Origin: Candidatus Stahliibacteriota bacterium
GTDB taxonomy: Bacteria > Hydrothermota > Tepidihabitantia > B3-TA06
DNA length: 7,836 nt
Assembly (NCBI GenBank): GCA_030592225.1
Contig: JAUVJT010000099.1
Coordinates: 1 to 7,836 of the forward strand
Direction: 5' to 3'
In this document: positions 1-7,300 of the stretch, piece after piece
Layout of the letters: every line of letters begins with the position of its first letter
Position numbering within the stretch: position 1 is the stretch's first letter
Program-made: the position numbers and the translations under genes
Notes under the pieces: generated by a model
The model's database searches: none
Seen by the model: only the letters and a program-made list of their open reading frames with translations
What the model was told of the DNA's origin: nothing

Positions 1-802
1 CGTAGATCTCAGACCCCAGGGAGGCAAGAGCCAGTCCTCCGGACAGGATGTCGACCAGCGCGGCCAGGTCGTATCCCTTGTATCCTCTGCCTTCCTCGCC
101 TGCGCCGCCCAGGGGTGATAGTCCGCCGCCTGCGCGTTCCAGAAGGTTCTTGAGCACCTTTGCAGGATCGGTGCTCGCAGCGCCCCGCTCATCCGTAGCC
201 CAGGTTTCAGGCATGGACTTGTTTGCTCGCTCGTAGACCTCAAGCTTGCCCCGGGGCACGGTGGAGGTCGCCATATCAAGCACGAAAGGTCTCTCCTTAT
301 CCGCAGGCACGGCGATGGCGATGGGGTTGGTTCCAAGCGCGGCATCCTTGCCAAAAGTCGGAACGACCAACGGAGCGGAGTTGGTGGTGGAGAACCCGAT
401 GAGATCGTATTCAAGCGCCATCATGGCGCAGTACCCGGCGATACCGTAATGGTTTGAGTTGCGGATAACTGCGGCGGCCATGCCCATATCCTTGGCTTTG
501 GCAATAACCTTGCGCATGGTCTTGACAGATATCACCTGTCCCATTCCTGCGTTGCCGTCAACCAGCAGGGTAGTGGGTGTTTCCTTGAGCACGGTCGGCT
601 CAACATCGGGTTTCATTATTCCCTTTTTGATTCCGTCAACGTAACGGGCGAGTCGGGCCACGCCGTGCGAGGAAATCCCGCGCCTGTCTGAGGCAAGCAA
701 AACGTCAGTGGTAATCTCTGCATCTTCGTGCGGCACGCCCAGCTTCTCGAATGCCTCTACCGTGAATTTCCTCAGCGGTTTAATCTCTACTCTTGGCATC
801 AT
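1..802 (-). CDS. Ldh_2-family malate/L-lactate-type dehydrogenase, C-terminus off the window
   Basis: Partial gene; 267 codons are visible with no stop, running off the left edge. Family members are about 330-360 residues, so perhaps three quarters is present. It begins with two adjacent ATGs (802 and 799); an in-frame TGA at 842-844 rules out a longer start. Visible motifs (numbering from 802) are SDRRGISSHG (38-47, with the His conserved in this family), NSNHYGIAGY (115-124), SAPLVVPTFGKDAALGTNP (142-160), FVLDMATSTVPRGK (173-186) and GYKGYDLAALVDILSGG near the window edge. These are signatures of the NAD(P)-dependent Ldh_2 oxidoreductases, which reduce 2-oxoacids such as oxaloacetate, pyruvate, sulfopyruvate or ureidoglycolate-type substrates in the cytosol. 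This family is unrelated to the Rossmann-fold MDH/LDH. The substrate cannot be fixed from sequence, but malate dehydrogenase is the usual annotation. It lies 79 bp downstream of the porX PglZ half on the same strand, with no terminator or obvious promoter between, so co-transcription with porX is plausible. The Shine-Dalgarno is weak (GGA about 8 bases before the ATG). Confidence 0.9.
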   Translation of the reverse strand, partial: MMPRVEIKPLRKFTVEAFEKLGVPHEDAEITTDVLLASDRRGISSHGVARLARYVDGIKKGIMKPDVEPTVLKETPTTLLVDGNAGMGQVISVKTMRKVIAKAKDMGMAAAVIRNSNHYGIAGYCAMMALEYDLIGFSTTNSAPLVVPTFGKDAALGTNPIAIAVPADKERPFVLDMATSTVPRGKLEVYERANKSMPETWATDERGAASTDPAKVLKNLLERAGGGLSPLGGAGEEGRGYKGYDLAALVDILSGGLALASLGSEIY

Positions 803-809
803 TTTGTTT

Positions 810-829
810 TCCAGGATTGTTTCCCTGGA
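810..829 (-). other. Small hairpin just upstream of the dehydrogenase start
   Basis: The six-base arms TCCAGG (810-815) and CCTGGA (824-829) are perfectly complementary around an 8-base loop. On the minus strand the 3' arm contains the only purine-rich (GGA) ribosome-binding candidate and ends 8 bases before the ATG at 802. It could modulate translation or be chance. There is no T-run, so it is not an intrinsic terminator. Confidence 0.3.
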
Positions 830-881
830 GTCATTTCTTTTTCATCCTTGACATCTGGTCAGTACCCGGGATAGAGTTTGC

Positions 882-2000
882 TCATTTCTTCGGCGTGAAT
901 ATACCCAGGGGTAGGATCATTTCCTCGGGTGAGATGCCGCCGTGCTGAAGTGTGTTCTTGTACTGAGCCTCATATTCTTTAGGCTTTGTAGGATAGATGA
1001 AGTAGCAATCGCGTTTGGCTATGACGAAGTTGGTGGGACGCGGGAATCGGGGCAGTTTGTATTCGGCGGGGTCGGCAAGCGACACTGCATCCTTGGGATT
1101 GATGTTGAGCGACGGCCCGTACTTGTAGCGCAGATTCGATGATATCTGTCTGCCGCCCTTGATGATGGTGGGGTGGGTTACCCGCAGAAAGCCGTGGTCG
1201 CTCGTCAATACCACGGTAGTCCCGCGTTCGGCAAGGGTTTCTATGAGGTTTGGGAAAAACGAGTTGGCAAACCAATCTCTGGTCATATCTACCAGTGCGT
1301 AATCGGAAGGCAGAAGGTCCTCAAGCAGAGTACGGGGTTTCACCGAGTGGATAAGCACGTCAAGGAAGTTGAGGACGAATGCCTTTAATTTTTCCTTGCG
1401 GGAGACGAGTAATTCGGCTTCCCGGGCCGCGTCCTTGATTCTGGATGTTTTAAGGTAAAGTATTTCTGCCGGAATGCGTTCCCTGGCCAGGAATTCCTTC
1501 AGGAGTTCTTTCTCGTGGCGATTCTGGCCGTGCTGATCCCACACCCAGTATTGGGGGTAGCGTTCGGCAATTTGCTGCGGGTACATGCCTGAAAAAATGG
1601 CGTTGCGCGAGTAAGGCGTGGCGGTGGGAAGAATGGAGCAGTAGTATTCTGTCCGGGTATCGAAGAACTGTTTGAAGAAGGGCAGCAGAACAAGATATTG
1701 ATCGAGCCTTACCGCATCAAACAGGAAGAACACCACTTCTTTGCCTTCTTTCAGCAGAGGGAATACGTATTTGGACATCACCTCAGGGGAGAAGGTAGGT
1801 CCTGTTTCATTGTGGAGCCATCGGGGGTAGTTGCGTTCGATGTACAGGCTGAACTCACGACGCATTTCGGTACGCTGTTCGTTGCCCAGCTCGCGCAGTC
1901 CGTCGTCGCCGAATCGCTTGAACCTCAGCTCCCAGCGCACGTCCCTGCGGTAGGCCTCTATCCAGCCGTCCCAATCCGAAGGAATATCCGCCCGGGCCAA
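882..2000 (-). CDS. porX: PorX C-terminal half: helical linker plus PglZ (alkaline-phosphatase superfamily) domain
   Basis: This 372-codon frame matches the part of the T9SS regulator PorX that follows the receiver. Numbering is from TTG at 2000. Residues 9-80 form the helical segment (DWDGWIEAYRRDVRWEL, then FSLYIERNYPRWL). Residues 87-372 form the PglZ domain. The metal and active-site blocks all appear intact: LFDAVRLDQY (D95, R98), SILPTATPYSRNAIFSGM (nucleophile-region Thr126/Thr128), NFLDVLIH (D214, H218), TSDHG (D268, H269), SSNLRYKYG, and QHGGISPEE (H353). PglZ of PorX is a zinc-dependent phosphodiesterase-like domain acting with the phosphorylated receiver. The frame has no credible start of its own. 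The first possible initiator is a TTG immediately abutting GGAG (zero spacing), a GTG at codon 21 would delete conserved helix, and the first in-frame ATG is codon 46. It is in the same frame as the receiver gene, separated by TAG (2013-2015) and four sense codons (Y-S-Q-E), so it is best read as the rest of one PorX. It ends with TGA. Confidence 0.88.
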   Translation of the reverse strand: MARADIPSDWDGWIEAYRRDVRWELRFKRFGDDGLRELGNEQRTEMRREFSLYIERNYPRWLHNETGPTFSPEVMSKYVFPLLKEGKEVVFFLFDAVRLDQYLVLLPFFKQFFDTRTEYYCSILPTATPYSRNAIFSGMYPQQIAERYPQYWVWDQHGQNRHEKELLKEFLARERIPAEILYLKTSRIKDAAREAELLVSRKEKLKAFVLNFLDVLIHSVKPRTLLEDLLPSDYALVDMTRDWFANSFFPNLIETLAERGTTVVLTSDHGFLRVTHPTIIKGGRQISSNLRYKYGPSLNINPKDAVSLADPAEYKLPRFPRPTNFVIAKRDCYFIYPTKPKEYEAQYKNTLQHGGISPEEMILPLGIFTPKK

Positions 2001-2012
2001 CTCCTGGCTGTA

Positions 2013-2015
2013 CTA
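2013..2015 (-). other. In-frame amber codon interrupting porX
   Basis: The minus-strand codon TAG sits between the receiver end (…RKRISR) and YSQELARADIP, which opens the helical linker. Both sides are in one reading frame (2399 and 2000 have the same phase), so no frameshift is involved, only one codon. The base after the stop is T. In Bacteroidetes PorX the equivalent linker is continuous, with a similar Tyr-x-Gln-Glu stretch (from memory). It could be a nonsense mutation, a base-call error, or a recoded codon. Confidence 0.85.
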
Positions 2016-2399
2016 GCGGCTTATTCTTTTGCGCACCAGTTTATTGCGTTCGAGCAGTCTCTTAATGGCCGAGCCCAGTTGGGTGGGGGTTATGGGCTTG
2101 ATTATAAAGTCGTCGGCCAGTTTGCCGAACGCGGAGTCTACAAGCTCTTCCTCCTCGCTCTTGGTGACGATGGCCACCAGCACGTCTTCGCTCTCAGCAC
2201 GTATCTCGGTCAGGGTTTCTATTCCGTCCATGCCCGGCATTATCTCATCCAGCAGCACCAGATCGTAGTCGCGCTTTTTAACAAGCTCAAGACCGTCAGG
2301 ACCGTTGGTGGCGGTGTCCACCTCGTAGCCCCGTTCTTTCAGGCTGTATATATGGGGCTTGAGGAGTTCTATCTCATCATCTATCCATAAAATTCGCAT
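2013..2399 (-). CDS. porX: PorX N-terminal half: CheY-like receiver domain ending at an in-frame TAG
   Basis: A 128-residue receiver domain. The acidic pair D7-D8 and E9 are in WIDDE, and the phospho-acceptor is D51 in LLDEIMPGMDG. The conserved Thr79 is in IVTKSEEEE and Lys101 in FIIKPITP. The strings VDDE-type start followed by LLKPHIYSLKERGY, LDEIMPG and TKSEEEE are characteristic of PorX receivers rather than generic CheY. PorX is normally one protein of about 520 residues (receiver, helical linker, PglZ) that, phosphorylated by the kinase PorY, controls T9SS assembly and gene expression. Here translation stops at TAG (2013-2015) just after the receiver's last helix, and the remainder of PorX follows in the same frame. 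Taken alone it would be a single-domain receiver. No Shine-Dalgarno precedes the ATG at 2399. A promoter is placed so that the mRNA should start at or beside this ATG. The protein acts in the cytoplasm. Confidence 0.9.
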   Translation of the reverse strand: MRILWIDDEIELLKPHIYSLKERGYEVDTATNGPDGLELVKKRDYDLVLLDEIMPGMDGIETLTEIRAESEDVLVAIVTKSEEEELVDSAFGKLADDFIIKPITPTQLGSAIKRLLERNKLVRKRISR

Positions 2400-2612
2400 G
2401 TGCTAGAATAGTCGGGATCGGCAAGCTGTCAAGCTGTTTAACATCCCACAAATGGGCCATGCCGCGTGGGGCGCAAGCGGGAATCCTGTTTCCTGATTAA
2501 CGTAAGGCTTCAGGACATAGGATTGCAGAGACTTAATCTATCTCCAAACTCTTACCGTACTTCTATTAGTGGGAGACGAAATGCCCCATCTCAGATTCAG
2601 GAGACCTTTCTC
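2400..2612. other. 213-bp intergenic stretch between lipoprotein gene and porX
   Basis: Apart from the porX promoter at its left end, I see no gene, convincing terminator hairpin or RNA in this stretch. A plus-strand frame starting at 2466 crosses it and runs into the antisense of the lipoprotein gene; it has no recognisable product. The short direct repeat GGAGAC (near 2572 and 2601) is unlikely to mean anything. Confidence 0.5.
2405..2432 (-). promoter_or_regulatory. Promoter of porX, probably giving a leaderless mRNA
   Basis: On the minus strand the -35 is TTGACA (2427-2432, full match), the spacer is 16 bp, and the -10 is TATTCT (2405-2410, 4 of 6). The expected start of transcription, about 7 bases past the -10, falls at about 2398, on the ATG at 2399-2397. 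No ribosome-binding sequence lies between. This suggests a leaderless transcript. Confidence 0.6.
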
Positions 2613-3050
2613 TTATCCCAGGTCCACCGTGCCGGAGTCGTTACCCCAGCGGTCGGATATGAAGCTATAGAAGCCGATTAAGCGTCCTGCGGTAAGCTGA
2701 CCCTCGATATGCATGTTGAAGTCGGTGCCCAACACGTCAAGATCAAGCTCAACCGGATTCTTTGAAAGCGTACCGTTACCCTTGAACTCTACGTATTCAC
2801 CGTCTATGGTGATGGAACCTTCAACCTCGATGGCTTCATCTTCCTGGGTGAAACTAAAGCCCAGCGGGCCGCTGTAAGTCGCTTCCGCACTAATGTAGGT
2901 TCCTTCATACTCTCCGCTGGTTGTTATGGTAAAATCCGCCGACAGACACCCTGCAATCAGCATCACTAGTGCTGTAAGGGTTATTCCTCTCAAGAGAGGC
3001 ATTCTTCTCCGAAGAGGTACTCTCCCTCTTTTGGTACGATAACTCATCAT
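2613..3050 (-). CDS. Small β-rich lipoprotein of unknown function
   Basis: A 145-residue reading frame. A lipoprotein signal is clear: a basic n-region, hydrophobic LLRGITLTALVML, then the lipobox I-A-G-C with Cys35 as the lipidation site and Leu at +2 (no Asp retention signal). The mature part of about 110 residues has alternating polar/hydrophobic strands and turns rich in Gly/Thr/Ser (EYEGTYISAEATYSG, GSITIDGEYVEFKGNG, GQLTAGRLIGFYS). It ends in a GTVDLG strand, suggesting a small β-sandwich or barrel anchored to a membrane, probably the outer one. I do not recognise the family. Three starts are possible. ATG 3050 and ATG 3047 share the Shine-Dalgarno GAAGGGAG (2 and 5 bases away). An internal ATG at 3002 has its own GGAG 4 bases upstream and would give a textbook 19-residue signal peptide. 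A perfect consensus promoter lies just upstream, so strong constitutive expression is likely. It is transcribed toward porX, 213 bp away. Confidence 0.8.
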   Translation of the reverse strand: MMSYRTKRGRVPLRRRMPLLRGITLTALVMLIAGCLSADFTITTSGEYEGTYISAEATYSGPLGFSFTQEDEAIEVEGSITIDGEYVEFKGNGTLSKNPVELDLDVLGTDFNMHIEGQLTAGRLIGFYSFISDRWGNDSGTVDLG

Positions 3051-3083
3051 TGCTCCCTTCTATTAACTTACCCTTGCTATATT

Positions 3084-3111
3084 ATTATAGAATTAAGTAT
3101 TGGCATGTCAA
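3084..3111 (-). promoter_or_regulatory. Perfect-consensus promoter of the lipoprotein gene
   Basis: On the minus strand TTGACA (3106-3111), a 16-bp spacer and TATAAT (3084-3089) all match the housekeeping sigma consensus exactly. The predicted transcript start near 3077 leaves a leader of about 27 bases containing GAAGGGAG before the ATGs at 3050/3047. Confidence 0.8.
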
Positions 3112-3218
3112 GGTGTTGCTGACAGGAGTTCCCCTCTTCCCAAAAAAGGTTTCTTATTTCGCATAAAACCGGTTGAGTTTTTGGCTTCGTTGTTTTCGCG
3201 GTTTCAGTCCTTTGGGGC
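3112..3218. other. Spacer between two divergent promoters
   Basis: This is the middle of the 227-bp divergent region. It holds an eight-base perfect palindrome AACCGGTT (3167-3174) and T-rich tracts, and no gene. The palindrome could be part of an operator, but it is short and unsupported by a second copy nearby. Confidence 0.3.
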
Positions 3219-3246
3219 TTGACTATTTGCGGAATTGGCTTATTAT
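3219..3246 (+). promoter_or_regulatory. Promoter of the T9SS cargo gene
   Basis: The -35 is TTGACT (3219-3224, 5 of 6), the spacer is 16 bp, and the -10 is TATTAT (3241-3246, 5 of 6). The predicted start near 3253 gives a leader of about 25 bases ending in the Shine-Dalgarno AAGGAGGA (3265-3272), six bases before the ATG at 3278. Confidence 0.75.
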
Positions 3247-3277
3247 TTCGCAACAACCTAAACTAAGGAGGACCTAC

Positions 3278-4231
3278 ATGAAGAAAGTCTTAGTTGTAAT
3301 GGCGCTGTTGGCGCCCTTTGCGGTCATGATGGCTGCCGAACTTGCTCCCAACGTCATGGCAGAAGCTGACAATCCTGCATTTAATCCAGCGATAACTGCA
3401 ATGCCTGACCCGGAAGAGTATGAGCTTAAATACGATGATGCAGTTCCTTGGGGATTCGGTTTCAAGATGGAAGCCGGCGATTGCATGGCGGTGATGTTCA
3501 CTCCTGACGCCTATCCTTTTGAGATTCGCGAAGCGTGCTATGCCCCCATGGGTTGGGGAGATGATCCCGACAACTGGGATGAGGCCTGTTATCTCGTCTT
3601 CTTCGGCGGCGGAGCCGAACCTGGCACCGAGCTGGGACGTATTGAAGTTGCAGGAACTGAGGCCCAGATCTTTAACTGGTTCGACGTTTCCTCTCTCGAC
3701 ATCACCATTGAATCCGGTGATTTCTACTTCGGAGTTGAGAATATAGTAGACGACAACCCCGGTTTGACCATTGACGCTGGAGAAGATGAGCACTACAGGT
3801 CCTGGATGTACACCACCTTCCAGGGTGAAACCGAGCCGAAGTGGTCGCCGTGGGATAACATCAACGTCGGCTTCCCCGGAGAGATGACTCTGGGCGACAG
3901 TTGTGACCTGATGCTTCGCGTGAAGGGTTTCGGTGAGCGCGGCGTCTCAATCATCGAATTGGGCCCCGGCGGTGTAATCTCCATTACTCCTCTGACCACG
4001 GTTACCGCTTCGGCAAGCGTCATAAACTACAGCCTGCCTGAAGCCGGTAACGTTTCCATCACTTTGTGGGACGCCTCCGGTCGTCACGTAGAAACACTCT
4101 ACGCCGGCCATTCCGACGCAGGCGAGCACGCCATTGCGTGGGATGTCGTTGACCTTGCAAGCGGCGCCTACTTTATCAAACTCAAGACTTCCTATGCCGT
4201 CCAGACGGCAAAGGTCGTTTTGATTGACTGA
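3278..4231 (+). CDS. Secreted protein with type IX secretion C-terminal sorting domain
   Basis: This is a 317-residue exported protein. The start is ATG 3278 because AAGGAGG sits six bases before it and a signal peptide follows at once: MKK, then a hydrophobic core (VLVVMALLAPFAVMMAA). Cleavage is likely within residues 20-30. An upstream in-frame TTG (3173) has neither and precedes the promoter. Residues about 45-218 form a Trp/Asp/Gly-rich globular domain with β-sandwich character (FKMEAGDCMAVMFTP, GTELGRIEV, WFDVSSLDITIESGDFYFG, DEHYRSWMYTT). Such jelly-roll-like domains are common in FCB-group surface proteins; its ligand is unknown. It has four Cys (69, 87, 104, 209). Residues about 248-317 are the sorting domain: INYSLPEAGNVSITLWDASGRHV, AGEHAIAWD and GAYFIKLKT, ending AKVVLID. 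This fits the T9SS type A/FlgD-like CTD that directs export across the outer membrane and is usually then removed or exchanged for an anchor. A terminator follows directly, so it is monocistronic. I infer surface or extracellular location; enzymatic function is not evident. Confidence 0.9.
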   Translation: MKKVLVVMALLAPFAVMMAAELAPNVMAEADNPAFNPAITAMPDPEEYELKYDDAVPWGFGFKMEAGDCMAVMFTPDAYPFEIREACYAPMGWGDDPDNWDEACYLVFFGGGAEPGTELGRIEVAGTEAQIFNWFDVSSLDITIESGDFYFGVENIVDDNPGLTIDAGEDEHYRSWMYTTFQGETEPKWSPWDNINVGFPGEMTLGDSCDLMLRVKGFGERGVSIIELGPGGVISITPLTTVTASASVINYSLPEAGNVSITLWDASGRHVETLYAGHSDAGEHAIAWDVVDLASGAYFIKLKTSYAVQTAKVVLID

Positions 4232-4247
4232 TAAATCAATTGAACTT

Positions 4248-4276
4248 AAAAGCGGGCCTCGTGCCCGCTTTTTTTT
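4248..4276 (+). terminator. Intrinsic terminator of the cargo gene
   Basis: A GC-rich stem AGCGGGC (4251-4257) pairs with GCCCGCT (4263-4269) around the loop CTCGT, extendable by flanking A/T pairs to 10 bp. It is followed by a run of eight T (4269-4276). It starts 17 bases after the cargo stop codon and insulates the kinase gene downstream. Confidence 0.93.
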
Positions 4277-4292
4277 ACCACAAAGACAGGGC

Positions 4293-4320
4293 TTGACATT
4301 GCTCAAACACCGAATATCCT
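4293..4320 (+). promoter_or_regulatory. Promoter of the histidine kinase operon
   Basis: The -35 is TTGACA (4293-4298, full match), the spacer is 16 bp, and the -10 is TATCCT (4315-4320, 4 of 6), placed directly after the upstream terminator. The expected start is near 4327. The leader includes GAGGAG (4331-4336), which is too far from the kinase start to serve it as a ribosome-binding site. Confidence 0.6.
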
Positions 4321-4393
4321 TCATCTTAGCGAGGAGTATGGGGTTAACCGGTGGGCTAAAGTGATAAATGATACTAATGCAAGAAAAGTAACT

Positions 4394-7300
4394 ATGAGCA
4401 ATGAGAAAGAAAAAATCATCAAATCGGATAGTGACGAGAACTACCGGGAATACGTTCGCAAGCGTTTGAATTCAATTGCCCCGGTGATACAGAAGGTTTC
4501 ACTGGGTGAATTCGATGAAAAGATTGATATTCCTGAAGGTGTGGAGGACGAGTTTACCGAACTTCTGATTGGGCTGAACTTGATGATTGACGACTTGCGG
4601 TTTATGTTCAGCGAGAATAGCACCAAGACCGAAGAGTTGGAACGCCGCTTTACCGAACTCTCGGTTTTTAACGAGGTAGGACAGGCCCTGGGTTCCACCC
4701 TGAAGCTGGATGAGCTTCTGGATGTGATTTATGCCCAGACCAGCAGGGTGATGGATACTGAAAGTTTTTATATCGCGCTCTACAATGAGAAATCTCAAAC
4801 CGTAGAATTTCCAATATTTATAGAGACGGATAAGCGTACCTCGCTTCCCCCCCAGCAATTCGGCAGAGGGTTGACTGAATACATAATCACTACCCGCAAG
4901 CCTTTATTGATTAGGAAGGACGTGACGGGTGCCAAGCAGAAGTTGGGGATAGAGTCGGTGGTATATGGGGATCCGGCTCTTTGCTGGCTGGGTGTACCCA
5001 TGATTTCCCAGGAAAAGGTCATCGGCGTTATGACCGTTCAGAGCACCCGCAAATCAGGTCTCTATGATGAGGATCACAAGCGCCTGCTTTCTTCTATCGC
5101 CAACCAGGCGGTGGGTGCGGTTGCCAACGCGCGCGCCTACCAGGAGGTGCAGCGCCGGGTCGGTGAACTGGCTGCGTTCAACGAGGTGGGACGAGCGTTG
5201 GGTTCTACTCTCAAGTTGGAGGAACGACTGCGGATTATCTACGAGCAGGCGCGGCGAGTAATGCCGGCAGACCACTTCTACGTGGCGCTTTACCATCCTG
5301 CCTCCGATGATATGGAAGCCGAGGTGGAGTTCGTATTTTATGTTCAGGATGGTCATCAAGCCCCTTCGCATATTCGAACCTTCAACAACGGGTTTACCGA
5401 ACACGTAATCAAGACCGGCGAACCTCTGTTTATTCAGCGTGATCTCAGGAAACGTGTTGAAGAACTGGGGTTGGATGTAGTGGTTTTGGGGACGCCTGCT
5501 AAATCGTGGTTGGGAGTGCCGCTCGTGGCTCGCGATCAGGTCGTGGGCGTGATGGCGGTGCAGAGTATTGAGCATGAGGAGGCGTATGACGAGGGGCACA
5601 AGGCGTTTCTTATCTCCCTTGCCAGTCAGGCATCGGGGGCCATAGATAACGCACGTGCCTATCGCAAGCTTGAGAATAGGCTAACCGAACTGTCGGTGCT
5701 CAACGAGATAAGCCGAACAATCGGCTCAACGCTTGACGTAGAAGAACTGTACGGGGTGCTTCACGAACAGATCATCCGGCTCATGGACGCCGGTAACTTC
5801 TACATCGCCCTTTATGATTCCGAGCGTGAGGAGGTGAGCTTTCCCTATGCCCTGGTGGCTGGCCGGCGTGTATCCACCGGTGAGGGGGAGTGGGCCACTC
5901 GCTGTGCCGGGCACGGGATGACCGAGTACGTGATTCAAACGGGGAAACCGCAGCTGGTGCAGGGGGACAGCGGTGTGGAGCTTGACAAGAGAGGGGTGAA
6001 CCATATAGGCAAAGCCACCCACTCCTGGATAGGCGCTCCCATGATTGCCCGCAACCAGGTGATTGGCGTGGTGGCGCTTCAGGCGTTCGATCCCGATATA
6101 CGGTACACACCCAAGGATATGCGGTTTCTGCAGCTGGTTGCAAATCAGGCTGCTCCAGCAGTCGAAAACGCACGGGCCTATCAGGAATTGGAAAACAACC
6201 TTGCCGAGCTTAAACGGGCTGAGGAGGCCCTGCGGGAACGCGAAGAGCTTTACCGCACGGTGGTTAATACCTCCCAGGAAGCAATTATCCTTGTATCCGT
6301 TTCCGAAACCATTCTTTTTGTAAACCCTGCAGCCGCACGACTTTTTGGTTGTACGGCAGAGAATCTCCGGGACAGGTCACTGCTTGATTTTATCCCGGAG
6401 GAGGAAAAACAGCTGCTTCAGTCTCAAACCGTTCGCCGTATGAAGGGTGAAACATCGAGGTACGAACTGACCGTGCTGAGCCAGGACGGCTCCACTCGCA
6501 GGGTACTTGTTAATGCGGCTCCTCTTTACGATGCGGAAGGTGAATTCCAGGCAGGCATGGCTATCCTGACCGATATTACCGAGCTTTCAGTTATTAACGA
6601 GATAGGCAGGGCGATCAGCTCGACTCTCGATATTAATGAGCTTTACGTTGTGCTGCACGAACAAACCAAGCGCCTGATGGATGCGGATAATTTCTACATA
6701 GCCCTGTACGATAAATCCCTCAATGAGGTAAGCTTTCCTTACTCGTTCCAGGACGGTCAAAGGCAGACTGCGGGCGAGGGGGAGTGGGTGACCCGTAGAG
6801 CAGGCAACGGTTTGACCGAACATGTCATTCAAACCGCCGAGTCTCATCTCGTTCAAGGGGATAGTGAGGCGGAAGTGGTTAAACATGGTGCAAACCACAT
6901 GGGTAAACCTGCTTCCGTCTGGATGGGGGTTCCCATGGTGGTGCGCAACGAAGTGATTGGTGTGATGGCGGTTCAGGCGTTCGAGATGGAAATCACCTAC
7001 TCTGAAAAAGACATAGATCTTATGCAAACCGTGGCCAACCAGGCTGCCCAGGCGGTGGAAAACGCCCGGGCCTATTCGGTGCTCGAACAGAGGGTTCAAG
7101 AACGTACCGCCGATCTTGCCAAATCTAACGATGCCCTGGAGGATTTTGTCTACACCGTGAGTCACGATCTCAAGGCGCCCCTGCGAGCTATTCTGGGATT
7201 CAGCCAGTTCCTTGTCGAAGATTTCGGTTCCGAACTCCCCGACGAGGGTAAGATGTACCTGGAGCGTATGTCGCAAAGCGCCAAGCGCATGGAACTTTTG

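Noticed and set aside
848..877. TTGACA on the plus strand followed by an AT-containing hexamer
   Set aside because: The best -10 at acceptable spacing matches only 3 of 6, and it would drive transcription antisense to porX with no gene ahead.
2001..2015. A frameshift as the cause of the porX interruption
   Set aside because: The two halves are in the same phase and flank a single TAG plus four sense codons, so only a codon substitution or recoding explains it.
1698..2390. A 230-codon open frame on the plus strand
   Set aside because: It is antisense to porX across both halves, has low-complexity composition typical of a shadow frame, and lacks a ribosome-binding site and recognisable motifs.
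2466..2681. 71-codon plus-strand frame in the porX-lipoprotein gap
   Set aside because: No ribosome-binding site or motifs; its 3' third is antisense to the lipoprotein gene.
3173..3277. Longer start (TTG 3173) for the cargo protein
   Set aside because: It would begin upstream of the predicted promoter and transcript start. It has no Shine-Dalgarno and would bury the signal peptide 35 residues in.
4338..4364. Eight-codon leader frame (ATG 4338 to TGA 4362-4364) overlapping GTG 4361
   Set aside because: GAGGAG is only one base from its ATG, the peptide has no attenuator-like codon run, and no alternative hairpins are evident. It is probably chance.
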